DNA of 33,171 nucleotides, from contig CABYBK010000013.1 of the NCBI GenBank assembly GCA_902517245.1, forward strand, positions 1-33,171, read 5' to 3'. The DNA comes from an uncultured Bacteroidota bacterium. GTDB lineage: Bacteria > Bacteroidota > Bacteroidia > Flavobacteriales > Flavobacteriaceae. Below, piece after piece: positions 13,301 through 18,579 of the stretch. Positions within the stretch are counted from its first letter, which is position 1, and each line of letters opens with the position of its first letter. A program made the position numbers and the translations under genes. Under the pieces are notes generated by a model, which saw only the letters and a program-made list of their open reading frames with translations, did not search any database and was not told the DNA's origin.

Positions 13301-16300
13301 TTGACAGAAGGTACAATAACTGAAATACCATGTAATAATGGTGGAAGTGGTTCGTTTGTAGTTAATATAACCGGAGGATCAAATCAAAAGTCAAGCACTA
13401 CTAATGATATATATCAAGTTAGAGTGGTTGGACCCGCTGGTAACTTCACACTAAATACTTCTATTAATAGCGCCTCTGAATCAAGTATACTTGTAGAAAA
13501 TATAACTGCAACTGGAAATTACGTAGTTACTGTTACAGACGGAAGTGGTAATTGTTCAGAAAATATAACTATTACTATGCCATTGGGTGCATCTGAAAAT
13601 CTTGCTGCATCTGCACAGGCATTTGATGGAGCTGGATGTAATTCAGTTTCTGACGAAGCAGAAGGAGGATATATTCAAATTACCCAATTTTCAAAAGGAG
13701 ATGGACAGATTTCCGGTTATCCTTTGTGGCAAAGATTAACATCTGGAGAATTTGATAAATTCAATATATCATTAGTTGGGACTCAATCTGGAGCAATCGA
13801 TCTTACCTCAATTGGTGTCATTATTGGTGGCGTTGATACAATTAATGCATCTGGAGCTAGTTCATCTGCAACTTTAGCTGAAATTAGAGCTCAATTGACG
13901 GATAATATTAATTTGCTTCCAAATTATACAGCGACCTTAAATGGATCTAGTATTTCAGTTGTGGGACAAATTATTGATAGTGTTGCTGAAATAGCATCTG
14001 CAAGTTCAACAATCAATGTTTCTGTTTCATCAATATCTAAAATAAATCAGTCTTCTTGGTCTAATGTTCCAGGAGCTGAAGGTCTAGAAAAAGTTGAAAA
14101 CCTTCAATCTGGAACTTACAGAGGAATAATTAAAGATGGTTCGGGTTGTGGTTCTGCACTTGTTCAAAACGTTGATGGAGGAACAACGTTTAGAATAAAT
14201 GATCCAAAAACACTTGAAATAAAAGATTTTAATTTAGTTAAAGCGACCTGTAATAATCCGCAATCAAGCATTGAATTTAGACTTTCTAACGGAGCCTTTA
14301 TTCTTTCACCAGATGAAAACGTATATGACTTAACACTAAACTCAACAGCCTTGGTAAATAATGGACCAGTTGGAACTTCATATACAATTAATCCCTCAAA
14401 AAATATTTATCAAATTGATAATTTGGCAGTCAGTGATTATGAACTTACTGTTTTTGATAAAACTACATCCTGTACTACTAATATTAGTTTCACAGTTGAA
14501 GACCCTATTTCTTTAAATTATTCTGGAGAAACAAACTTCGTTATCGATCCGTGTTATGATAATTATCAAGAAGATTTCTTTGATCCATTATTACTAGAGG
14601 GAGGAACCCCATTTATAAATCTTGATGGAGATTCATATTACTCATTAACATGGAGGTATTATCCTTTAGATACCTCTTTAGGGGTAACTTCAATAAATTC
14701 TTTAAGTAATTCTGTAAACTTTGACCCAGGTCCTGGTAGATATGAATTATATATTAAAGATTCAAACGGGTGTAAATTTATTGATTCTAACGGTGTAGAA
14801 GTTCCGATTGAATTTATTTTCTCAAAAGAACTAGGTTCATTAACCATTAATGGTACAGGTGGTTCAGGTGGTGATCAATTATCTCAGCCTGTGAGTTGCC
14901 AAATTAATGCAGAGGATGGCCAAATTAATATAGAGGTTGTTAGTGGAGACCCAAATAATCCAGAAATTGGACCATTCAATCTTGAATGGCACGTTCAGGC
15001 ACCAAGTGATGTGGCTTTCGAACAAAAATTATTGATAGAGGGAACACTTGCGGGAGACAGTCTTGAGGTGTATACTATTAGATTGAATGAAATTCCATTT
15101 AGTTACACTACACAAATTCAAAATGAGCCAAAAGAATCTGTTAAAAATGAGCTGATTAATATAATTGATCAATCTCCTCAATTTAACGCTTCTGAAAATC
15201 CTTCAAATCCATTTGAGATATTACTAACTACCGAGTCTTTAGCTTCTTTAGAGCTTGACATAGTTTCAAGAAGCACAAAGCTAAATTTAATTAAAACAAC
15301 CTCAAGTAATGCATCATGGGTTCCACTAGATGGGACAAATGGCTATCCTGATTATTCAGGTTTCTTAGATCTTAATAATTTGGCAGAGGGACTTTACCGT
15401 TATACTATTACTTCAGCTAGCGTTGCTGTTTGTGCAAATAATGCTGAACCAAATAGTGTCCAAGGAACAATTGTGGTTGAAAATGAAAATATATTAGAAA
15501 TTAGAGAAGGTCCGATTATAGATGAATATTTATGTAACGGTCAACCTGGAACAATTTTCATTGATGTTTTTGATGGTGACACAGGTCCACTAACTTTTAG
15601 GTATAATGGATCTCCGGTTACTTTTGAAATAGTTGGTACTAACCAGTATATTGTTAATATTGATAATCCAGTTGAAACAGCTTCACTTGAAATTTACAAT
15701 TCTGCTAATTGCGGTCTTTCAAGAGAAATCAACATTGGTAATGGTGAACCTCTTTTCGACTTTACTTCTACTAATTTCGTTCAATCTGGATCATTCTTAG
15801 CTAGAGAGGACGTCACATTTTCAGATATTTCCGAAAATGAATACGATTCCTTTGAATTTATTTTTGGAGATGGGACAAAAACAGATTTATTGGAAAGGAA
15901 TAGCCCTGAACCTATAATTCACGAATACGCTATTTCAGGTACTTACTATGTAACATTAAGAATTTATAATGATTTAGGTTGTGTTGAAGAATTAACAAAG
16001 ACTATTAAAATAGGAAAAGGTTATAGCTTATTAATGCCTAACGTATTTACTCCTAATGGTGATATCTGGAATAATACATTCCGTCCTGTCTTTACAGGAT
16101 TTAGTGAAATTACATTAAGGGTTTATGATGCTCAAGGCGGACTTCTATACGAAGAGGTTGGTGCAGAGGGATCTGACCCCAATATTGTTGGATTATCGCT
16201 AAGAGGTTGGGATGGTGATGTGAACCTTCCATCATCACCATATTTTATTTATACTATTACAGCAAAGACAATTGATGATGAACCCGTATTTAGAGATGGA

Positions 16301-16321
16301 ACTTTTATATTATTACAATAG
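1358..16321 (+). CDS. Giant SprB-like cell-surface adhesin with type IX secretion type B C-terminal domain
   Basis: At 4987 residues this gene fills almost half the window without a stop or visible frameshift. A signal peptide occupies the N-terminus, with cleavage expected after residue 38 ('LAFS|QTP'). Residues about 50-3380 are an array of Thr/Ser-rich beta-sandwich modules of Ig/PKD-like type; many contain a 'vCeG' or 'lCyG' motif and paired cysteines. From about 3380 to 4800 the modules change to SprB-like repeats ('Y.Y.W....', '.nL.aGtY.v.v.d..gC', '..i.eP'). A PKD domain follows (about 4796-4887, 'FEFIFGDGTKT', 'HEYAISGTYYVTL'), then a type B sorting domain (4888-4987, 'MPNVFTPNGD' at 4893-4902, 'GWDGD', 'SPYFIYTI'). 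The family is exported across the outer membrane by T9SS and serves gliding or attachment. ATG 1358 leaves a long, odd n-region. The TTG at 1394 would give a more ordinary signal peptide starting MKIYRLN and may be the true start. Confidence 0.93.
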   Translation: MVNFVNYIILLQLKIYRLNLLSKLFAFVALFVTTLAFSQTPNLTLTTSLGAENITCANEAFTLTVSDTTLSLSTTYTLSYGSFVSALNTTTGSATFSLAGVATETTISVNAENPNGDVTSTTVIYVPRLANSGTISTTAPLTICYGENLSAAIYGDGVLGTSSATLAAGSSAASITYQWQFKTSSDPYVNIPGASTNSTLSTSTLSTFQIYENITIRRVSYAVSGTVSCSVGLTYPEISITVSNVSDPVITSNTVDYNVCTDKGYNFSTAAVGGTTHYWYIGATQVATGDSFNMAAGTISTDSTLGLIAFNGTCSSTLVTKTLKVAPLPSLTINTGLTGDAVCEGDSFTITVNDTQSSNTTYTLSYSGGSQTKNSSTGQVTFTLSLASEGDINVSANSFSGCTDSVTKTVNIPKIDSAGTIATTQGTLCYGETASAGVFNTALATLTGDSSTASVTYKWFYSTDGQATWTDITGTNTSTLATSTLAALGGLVTNTTVKREVYASIGSVECDPASVAITLTVNQALIVPSITSPATTCSTDLNRFTVGNAAGDTYRWTLNGTLVHTGNDYDIAAGSLAAGNYTLGVYGESGSCSSTLVTQTLTITDPSTLTIDTGLVGDAVCEGDSFTITVSDTQSSNTTYTLSYSGGSQTKNSSTGQVTFTLSLASKGDINVTSTPVGGCGSTVTKTVNIPKIDSAGTIATTQGTLCYGETASAGVFNTALATLTGDSSTASVTYKWFYSTDGQATWTDITGTNTSTLATSTLAALGGLVTNTTVKREVYASIGSVECDPASVAITLTVNQALIVPSITSPATTCSTDLNRFTVGNAAGDTYRWTLNGSLVHTGNDYDIAAGSLAAGNYTLGVYGESGSCSSTLVTQTLTITDPSTLTIDTGLVGDAVCEGDSFTITVSDTQSSNTTYTLRYGVTTVIKNSSIGQVTFTLSLAQETDLNVTSAPIGGCPSTVTKTINIPKIDSAGTISTTSELFICYGDSLSAAIFGDGTLGTTTATLDSNSSSASITYQWQYSLASAPTSWVSITGAISSTLPTTTLSSISITENITFKRVAIASIGGVECENSINNPTIDITVENVDGGTITPNILYSCDISGSTYTVSVTDASSGNIRYQWQSATTDTSSASFSNISGETNSSIIVSTNITQTTYYRRQTATVTSGSSCAADYSNVFQLVLNSVAPGIIDDVSGLYCEGSVPPVLGISSTVTSSFPITYQWYKAETNDLSAVTSGSWSTIPSANNNSYVTPALSSSSKYILYKRGVIENRGGAATCEKYTNEVTFEIFDTVDIGYVEPATGTPDFPYCVGDQFPNLRLISYDPNLIDNVNYPNLDVTWEMSSDAVNWSTVNEVVTDNNESTFSLRAQDSNNPSDAFYLSDDLYFRARIHNENSGIATYTLAGYSIKLKENSVTHDVGDNYKITIGSSSVSVTVTNVNSTTALLGAALANSIDSDIANYTATFISATNIIQIEDIATNNFNVSASTSYTLNKTLELNVFQAFNNTTTDNCVYYTSVYKIDVVDRPTISVSGGSSSQEVCDGTAIIPVPITWTGSSSILIIDLDPGLSVNVGSGAETTVAGNKLITGTNSITITGTPASGHTFTVRLNSYCRNDSQLNVQYQITKTPDPPEISNLFRDGAWNWEETIYYNGGKGYNNTICVDSSVLPSDTASLTTTDIYACFANGSSAYGGTLDWEFIDRDSVNLLVSPTLGGLTALNDPSNSEETGARITWNPSFLATSTVSNGAWVTIRVRTSSTCSATVFSNFFEKDVWLVKTNTLSQTNTSPDLPTLTKPSALNVTHSCSGVGAWNSGDIPSCEVQSVAAVGTTYTQFFSAADTGNNDFGELEWELTDPGAGSINANGVVTWTPGFYGNVKVRVRPVSCFNDNVSNSDWVESDIISISPVNELIPNITRTNLPTCPIPATGSQSTTLESDIPVDWYIKTTSTGVATNSYIKVGTVTFTGDQYLAQDYYKIEANTGTGGLLIPWANSASGTIYLKAVPQGCSGTEPEWVRDLSIRVPDNPKMLIASNNIGTISPEICENETDFVDIVYDVIGRSVTGITVSETTNQVSGSILNAVIVPKSQIATVTFNETTNTLIPRFIIININDNDYKIEAAVGETSDSVAGKLANLIDADSNLSANYNSTTNRLVITGSAGYFYTIYTSNSSSNITLTVNFDVDSQVYSQVEVRGVTGYIPPGIYQFRVNLTLDAGCEQDGQVLINLTVNDDAELTLTSAGPTPNQDVCYNGAIDNIEWAISGLDPLSTVNISGALPSNIISTQTTTTFTLSNNGTNTDYWNTRVFPFTVTTDGDLCDEATQSGSITVYPRDYLRRDPSDLTTSQVLCEGTAIAPISYEFWGLSTISATIQDLNGLGLNTTVTTTTQIASITFDSLVGVTSTDTTESYSIYINDEIFTVNASATTAYTATDLLSLLSSAISSTVVTSTLSGTDIVITGLISGTTFALEGRESNGSNFSFNEQVMVRAPRILTVTGTPTLSSLTTLTTRGTYNFNIVTVGGEYCSGTATSSLLTYTLFIDPVARLSVTSAKKNLEVCDGFSSEFIRFQTTGGAPAIEISATASPSAEYTFYPSFGVGTTIATSTYDWYPNIKTNVTTITTFTYTATATANSCGASPLSSLTVTGTVVVYPHYINKVVLSGSQNQSAYDGQAISSIDYNYSADYSNASIVWPNGDNLGLSLSTSGTTLSLSGTASPSSSTTTTTSHPFEITIVSITNLSPNCSPLTVTGTIILEPKFELTLTSSTTTLDQNVSSGDPMAPVTIDLENGPYSYLIEWKDNMGRTLSSAPLDLSLTPFPNFANVTSLTLSGTLQLPSGTTTPSALFYRISTVSDTASAGVSVIDGRILGIPEEEIISSVASTTTICQADNLNLEFNFTGIQNLSFTSSPSLPSGLTAVTLYTTTPTFEIDVVSSSTKINEVFQIEIIQEDGSSQSFSYATTLSTTTSSTIATNLGAAIIYGGLSVSVSGSKITLEADSSDFVFRVKENIPYVSDSFVSVFNSKLRINETIPVTGSLTVTGTILTPLSSTVTYGLTIETPGVSGSTATKTIDLVVNPNHFISTTTSTTLNQTLCDNNPIGQVVFELTGGATNYNIVWPNGSPAGISLTSSNTGSSVSLTISGTLNTGVTTTTTYPYVISTVGNSCSPAASISGTIVVEPNHYLVLNGSSGAANQTVCDLSAINPIIFDVSGGATGIDITWTPSNPGYTIVQSSSSSASFIISDTLNTGITTDTTYTYLVTTNGNSCDTLTASLTGQITVLAQLKIQVDTPLSQDQVGSEAHCDGDTIDDISFSFTSGAKTDLVITWYDSSGNIIGTPGPTLDEANNRITGTINSSSVTLTTYNYTLTAIDNNAPTCTFTDSFSGSIQVAPSPVIDQNYILNNDVIHVSCNGGSDGSIIIPITPTSEFEKRILGGQIAGAQIDQISLVASATLNPGDVLAITIDSTTISVTVGVGRTATSTIMTDFAEQINLKLSNITASLVSSGTDSLINLTANIAGTPFASATPTLSSSVTGTVLVSTIASNQPLNYSYSWKYNGGVYSNDLSIENLSAGTYELSVSINGCSSTSATFTIEEPTTTIGSASFTCDRKISLPVTTYFTPTQMAIASPKVKGTLYELAVDGTYTSTVTTQEFVASTATSTFIFDFNGVALDEGEKYKVDIYDLFCNNFNSIIVGPVDKALAIDESQITTVDEVCIGDGGSILIANGAISGGSGSYLYSWTNITDNTTYFTRNVVGASDGTYTLTITDQLRNCTYTIATNVVVLPAGPTIAASWATATNITVNQCADGRLGRLEIVPSGGGGTYSYEWEFTPATASGTISSTIQITNNSGLLIPGSASEIPSGMSTTGDYKVYVYDGNISDGCPALEQSISITGPTPVSLTSSITSSNIICSGENNGTIEFTVTGGIAPYFYSLDGSTPSTPLSSGSNTHLESNLKPGQYNVIIKDSSPDSCTPVTVGQTVTITEPSGGPLELTEGTITEIPCNNGGSGSFVVNITGGSNQKSSTTNDIYQVRVVGPAGNFTLNTSINSASESSILVENITATGNYVVTVTDGSGNCSENITITMPLGASENLAASAQAFDGAGCNSVSDEAEGGYIQITQFSKGDGQISGYPLWQRLTSGEFDKFNISLVGTQSGAIDLTSIGVIIGGVDTINASGASSSATLAEIRAQLTDNINLLPNYTATLNGSSISVVGQIIDSVAEIASASSTINVSVSSISKINQSSWSNVPGAEGLEKVENLQSGTYRGIIKDGSGCGSALVQNVDGGTTFRINDPKTLEIKDFNLVKATCNNPQSSIEFRLSNGAFILSPDENVYDLTLNSTALVNNGPVGTSYTINPSKNIYQIDNLAVSDYELTVFDKTTSCTTNISFTVEDPISLNYSGETNFVIDPCYDNYQEDFFDPLLLEGGTPFINLDGDSYYSLTWRYYPLDTSLGVTSINSLSNSVNFDPGPGRYELYIKDSNGCKFIDSNGVEVPIEFIFSKELGSLTINGTGGSGGDQLSQPVSCQINAEDGQINIEVVSGDPNNPEIGPFNLEWHVQAPSDVAFEQKLLIEGTLAGDSLEVYTIRLNEIPFSYTTQIQNEPKESVKNELINIIDQSPQFNASENPSNPFEILLTTESLASLELDIVSRSTKLNLIKTTSSNASWVPLDGTNGYPDYSGFLDLNNLAEGLYRYTITSASVAVCANNAEPNSVQGTIVVENENILEIREGPIIDEYLCNGQPGTIFIDVFDGDTGPLTFRYNGSPVTFEIVGTNQYIVNIDNPVETASLEIYNSANCGLSREINIGNGEPLFDFTSTNFVQSGSFLAREDVTFSDISENEYDSFEFIFGDGTKTDLLERNSPEPIIHEYAISGTYYVTLRIYNDLGCVEELTKTIKIGKGYSLLMPNVFTPNGDIWNNTFRPVFTGFSEITLRVYDAQGGLLYEEVGAEGSDPNIVGLSLRGWDGDVNLPSSPYFIYTITAKTIDDEPVFRDGTFILLQ
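2336..3169 (+). repeat. Adhesin tandem repeat, copy 1 (834-bp unit)
   Basis: First copy of a 278-codon direct repeat; equivalent bases lie exactly 834 bp further on (for example GGAGATGCA at 2372, 3206 and 4040). The unit encodes two or three Ig-like modules ('GDAVCEGDSFTITV', 'GTLCYGETASAG', 'CSTDLNRFTVG'). From 2581 to 3169 I count about 10 mismatches to copy 2, and 2663-2901 is identical. The patch around 2524-2576 is clearly different from copy 2. Confidence 0.95.
3170..4003 (+). repeat. Adhesin tandem repeat, copy 2 (834-bp unit)
   Basis: Second complete copy, in frame with the first. The stretches 3497-3735 and 3737-3872 are identical to copy 1. Substitutions are few and partly synonymous, for example Thr to Ser in 'LNGTLVHTG' versus 'LNGSLVHTG', so the duplication or its last homogenisation is recent relative to the rest of the gene. 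Confidence 0.95.
4004..4114 (+). repeat. Adhesin tandem repeat, partial copy 3
   Basis: The 111 bases 4004-4114 are identical to 3170-3280, then similarity drops sharply. The following protein ('GTISTTSELFICYGDSLSAA', 'ENITFKRVAIASIGG') instead resembles the diverged module upstream of copy 1 (about 1746-2090: 'GTISTTAPLTICYGENLSAA'). The third unit is therefore a mosaic of two repeat lineages. Confidence 0.9.
5605..15285 (+). repeat. Seven dispersed copies of a ~70-residue inserted module within the adhesin
   Basis: A diverged module recurs at about 5605-5829, 7661-7890, 8561-8780, 10151-10360, 11687-11899, 13745-14015 and 15020-15285. Each copy shows a first strand with alternating hydrophobics (NYKITIGS, DYKIEAAV, SYSIYIND, VFQIEIIQ, LAITIDST, FNISLVGT, VYTIRLNE). 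A helix-like stretch follows (GAALANSI, GKLANLID, LLSSAI, NLGAAI, DFAEQI, RAQLTDNI, KNELINII), and then a late strand (NIIQIED, RLVITGS, DIVITGL, SKITLEA, SLINLTA, SSISVVG, FEILLTT). The pattern is read by eye and boundaries are approximate. It recalls a short module seen in other large surface or phage-tail-type proteins, but I cannot name a family. Confidence 0.7.
11500..15780 (+). other. SprB-like repeat region of the adhesin
   Basis: The protein pattern changes here from the 'vCeG' modules to repeats with 'YSYSWKYNGG ... NLSAGTYELSVSINGC ... FTIEEP' (11960-12115), 'YLYSWTN ... DGTYTLTITDQLRNC' (12525-12680), 'YFYSLDG ... LKPGQYNVIIKDSSPDSC ... ITEP' (13110-13285), 'TGNYVVTVTDGSGNC' and 'LQSGTYRGIIKDGSGC'. 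This matches the SprB repeat pattern known from flavobacterial gliding adhesins. Several repeats are interrupted by the seven-copy module. Confidence 0.75.
16018..16318 (+). other. Type IX secretion type B C-terminal sorting domain (CHU_C / gliding-motility-associated)
   Basis: The last 100 residues carry the hallmark 'MPNVFTPNGD' followed by 'ITLRVYDAQGGLLYEE', 'GWDGD' and 'SPYFIYTITAK'. This is the family called gliding motility-associated C-terminal domain, which directs T9SS export and typically needs a PorP/SprF-family partner, here the next gene. Confidence 0.92.
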
Positions 16322-17338
16322 GTGAGAATAATACTAACATATATTTTTATTTTTTTCATATGCTTTGTAGGATATGGACAAGAAGACATGATCATCAGTC
16401 ATTCTAGATTTATGCAAAAAACTAATCCTAGTGCCTTTGGGATTAATAATATGAATAAGACTGGGGTTCTCTATAATTCTCAAGGATTAATAAATAATAA
16501 TCGGATTGAAAGTCAATACTTTTTTGGTGCAATATCATTTGATCAAGATAATTTTAGTTTAGGATTGGATGTTTACTCACTTACGATGGATAATACAGGA
16601 CTTGTTAATACAAAACCGAGGTTGAGTTATATTTATAAAATTCAATTTGATAATGATGTTTACTTTTTACCATCAATAACTCTTGGTTTAGGTAGTTCAC
16701 GATTTGATCCAAGTAAACTTGTATTCGAGGATCAAATATCATTAGTGTCAGGATTTTTACAGACTGAATCGCAAGATCCAATTATTGATCAAATAGGGAA
16801 TTCAAATTATATGGATCTCGGAGCTTCCTTTATTATCCATTCTTCGAACTATCTTTTTGGAGTTAGTATGCAACACTTAAACCAACCTAATATTTCATAT
16901 AACAATGAAGATACAGATTATACACTTCCAATTCGAGTTTCTGCTCAAGGAGGGTATGAATTTGACATAAACCCATACGACAGATCTATAATGCCAAGAT
17001 ATTCTACAGTTTATGCTTTTATGAATCTTTCTAAAATAGGAGACAACTACGATATCTATCTGTCTCAAGAAGCCCAGTTAGGCTCCTTTTCAGTTGGTTT
17101 AAATCAACAGTTTAGAAAAACTAGTAGTTTTGGTTTTACCAATATCGGACTTTCTGTAGCTCTTGCTTATGAAAATTTTGAGTTTGGAGCTCTTTATAAT
17201 TTTCCATTTAGAAGTCCAATCAATACGACTGTTTATTCACCTAGTACTATTGAACTTTTTCTTACGTTTGATTTTAGTCCTTATTTGAGAAATAAAAGAG
17301 GTGATTATAGTAGGTTAAGTATAGATAATTATTACTAA
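16322..17338 (+). CDS. PorP/SprF-family type IX secretion outer-membrane protein
   Basis: This 338-residue protein has an N-terminal signal peptide ('RIILTYIFIFFICFVGYGQ') and the family's opening pattern after cleavage ('S.F....NPSAFGINN....GVLYNSQ'). Alternating beta strands of an outer-membrane barrel follow ('GAISFDQDNFSLGLDVYS', 'LSYIYKIQF', 'YMDLGASFIIHSSNYLFGVS'), and the chain ends in Tyr-Tyr, as expected for an outer-membrane protein. In Flavobacterium johnsoniae SprF is required for secretion of the adhesin SprB, and type B CTD proteins generally have such a partner. The GTG start directly abuts the adhesin stop codon, giving a zero-base gap and probable translational coupling. The gene's dedicated role in export or attachment of the upstream adhesin is inferred from this context. 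Confidence 0.92.
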   Translation: MRIILTYIFIFFICFVGYGQEDMIISHSRFMQKTNPSAFGINNMNKTGVLYNSQGLINNNRIESQYFFGAISFDQDNFSLGLDVYSLTMDNTGLVNTKPRLSYIYKIQFDNDVYFLPSITLGLGSSRFDPSKLVFEDQISLVSGFLQTESQDPIIDQIGNSNYMDLGASFIIHSSNYLFGVSMQHLNQPNISYNNEDTDYTLPIRVSAQGGYEFDINPYDRSIMPRYSTVYAFMNLSKIGDNYDIYLSQEAQLGSFSVGLNQQFRKTSSFGFTNIGLSVALAYENFEFGALYNFPFRSPINTTVYSPSTIELFLTFDFSPYLRNKRGDYSRLSIDNYY

Positions 17339-17339
17339 T

Positions 17340-18530
17340 ATGAATCTTAAAAAAAAATCATATCATCTTTTTTTTTTCGGTTTCATGTTATCGTTTTTTT
17401 TAAAGTGTACTTCAGATCCATCTGCATTAGAATATTTCAGATCTGAAAGAAATGGTGATTTCAAGGCTAGAATCGTAGTAGATTCAACTAATATATATAG
17501 GAATAATAGAAATAATGGCCAATTAAGTGTAGATATTGAGTACAAGGCTGTTCTCTTAGACTCTGATATTGATTCAATTGAATGGGTGTTTCCAGATGGA
17601 AATCCAGAAAATATAAAAGAGACTTTAAGCACATCTGTAAATTATTCTAATTACGGTAGGTTTAATTCTATGTTAATCCTAACAAAGGTTGATACTATTT
17701 ACCCAAATAATATTTATTCTTTTAAAGATACAATTGAAATATCAAGGCCTGTAGAAATTAGCTACAAAGAAGCTAATTGGAGTAGTTTCGTTACCAATGA
17801 TAGCGATAATTGGGTAGTATTACCAAACAATCAAAATGTAATCATTAGAGAAAATAAAATTTTTGAAACTGACACTCCTTTTGAAGCTTCAGCATCATTT
17901 AAAGGTTTTGAAAATAAAAAGTTGAAATTTTCTATAGATTATAAGTTAACATATAAAAACCCTTTAACTAATAACATAACCCAGAATACCAAAATAGAAG
18001 TTCTAATTGATAATCTCAAAGCATTTGGTGTTTCTGGTGTTTCAAATGATAAATATTTCACCCAAGAATTTGTTATAGATAATTTAAGCGATTTTGATTT
18101 TATAATAAAAAAATATCCTTCCATAAGTTTATCAAATTGGCAACTTTCATTAACTGCTTCAAGTACAACTTTATCCGATGTAGATGTTAAGTTATATGAT
18201 CTCGTTAATCAAGATAAAATAATAGGATATATAAATCTTGATCAGGCTTCAACTTCAACTGAGACAACCTCTTATGAAGCTTTATTAAACACAACAATTA
18301 ATGGAACTAAATATAGTTTTGGTTCTAATAATCAAAATATAATATTAGATGGTGATCCAATACTAATAAATCCAGGAAGTAATTATAAAATTATTTTTAA
18401 TACTGAAGATAGTTTACCAAGTTCTTATGAAATTCTTAATGAAAATTTTAGTTCAATTCCAATAAATATTGAAAATAATGAGTACTATTTAGATGCTACT
18501 TTTAAAAAGCTCTTTATAAGTGTTGAATAA
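17340..18530 (+). CDS. Putative lipoprotein with PKD-like domain, third gene of the adhesin cassette
   Basis: I do not recognise this 396-residue protein as a named family. It starts with a basic then hydrophobic segment ('MNLKKKSYHLFFFGFMLSFF') followed by 'LKC' with Cys23, a loose lipobox of the kind tolerated in Bacteroidota, so outer-membrane lipidation is likely but not certain. Residues about 45-120 look PKD-like: 'SIEWVFPDGNPENIKE' and then 'VNYSNYGRFNSMLIL' match the 'W.F.dG.....V.Y...G.Y...L' pattern. The remainder is predicted beta-rich, without catalytic motifs I can identify. It begins 1 bp after the PorP/SprF stop, so it almost surely belongs to the same transcript and may help anchor, fold or display the adhesin; this is inference. 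The first codons contain an A9 run and a T10 run. Confidence 0.75.
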   Translation: MNLKKKSYHLFFFGFMLSFFLKCTSDPSALEYFRSERNGDFKARIVVDSTNIYRNNRNNGQLSVDIEYKAVLLDSDIDSIEWVFPDGNPENIKETLSTSVNYSNYGRFNSMLILTKVDTIYPNNIYSFKDTIEISRPVEISYKEANWSSFVTNDSDNWVVLPNNQNVIIRENKIFETDTPFEASASFKGFENKKLKFSIDYKLTYKNPLTNNITQNTKIEVLIDNLKAFGVSGVSNDKYFTQEFVIDNLSDFDFIIKKYPSISLSNWQLSLTASSTTLSDVDVKLYDLVNQDKIIGYINLDQASTSTETTSYEALLNTTINGTKYSFGSNNQNIILDGDPILINPGSNYKIIFNTEDSLPSSYEILNENFSSIPINIENNEYYLDATFKKLFISVE

Positions 18531-18536
18531 TTACAC

Positions 18537-18567
18537 AAAAAACAAGGTTAAAATTTTAACGGTTTTT
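18537..18567. terminator. Candidate bidirectional terminator between convergent genes
   Basis: Centred on the perfect palindrome GTTAAAATTTTAAC at 18547-18560, with an A-run on the left (18537-18542) and a T-run on the right (18563-18567). An imperfect longer stem can be drawn through the flanks. It lies between the stops of the lipoprotein gene and the M28 peptidase gene. The stem is A/T-rich, so strength is uncertain. Confidence 0.5.
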
Positions 18568-18579
18568 AAATAATATTTA

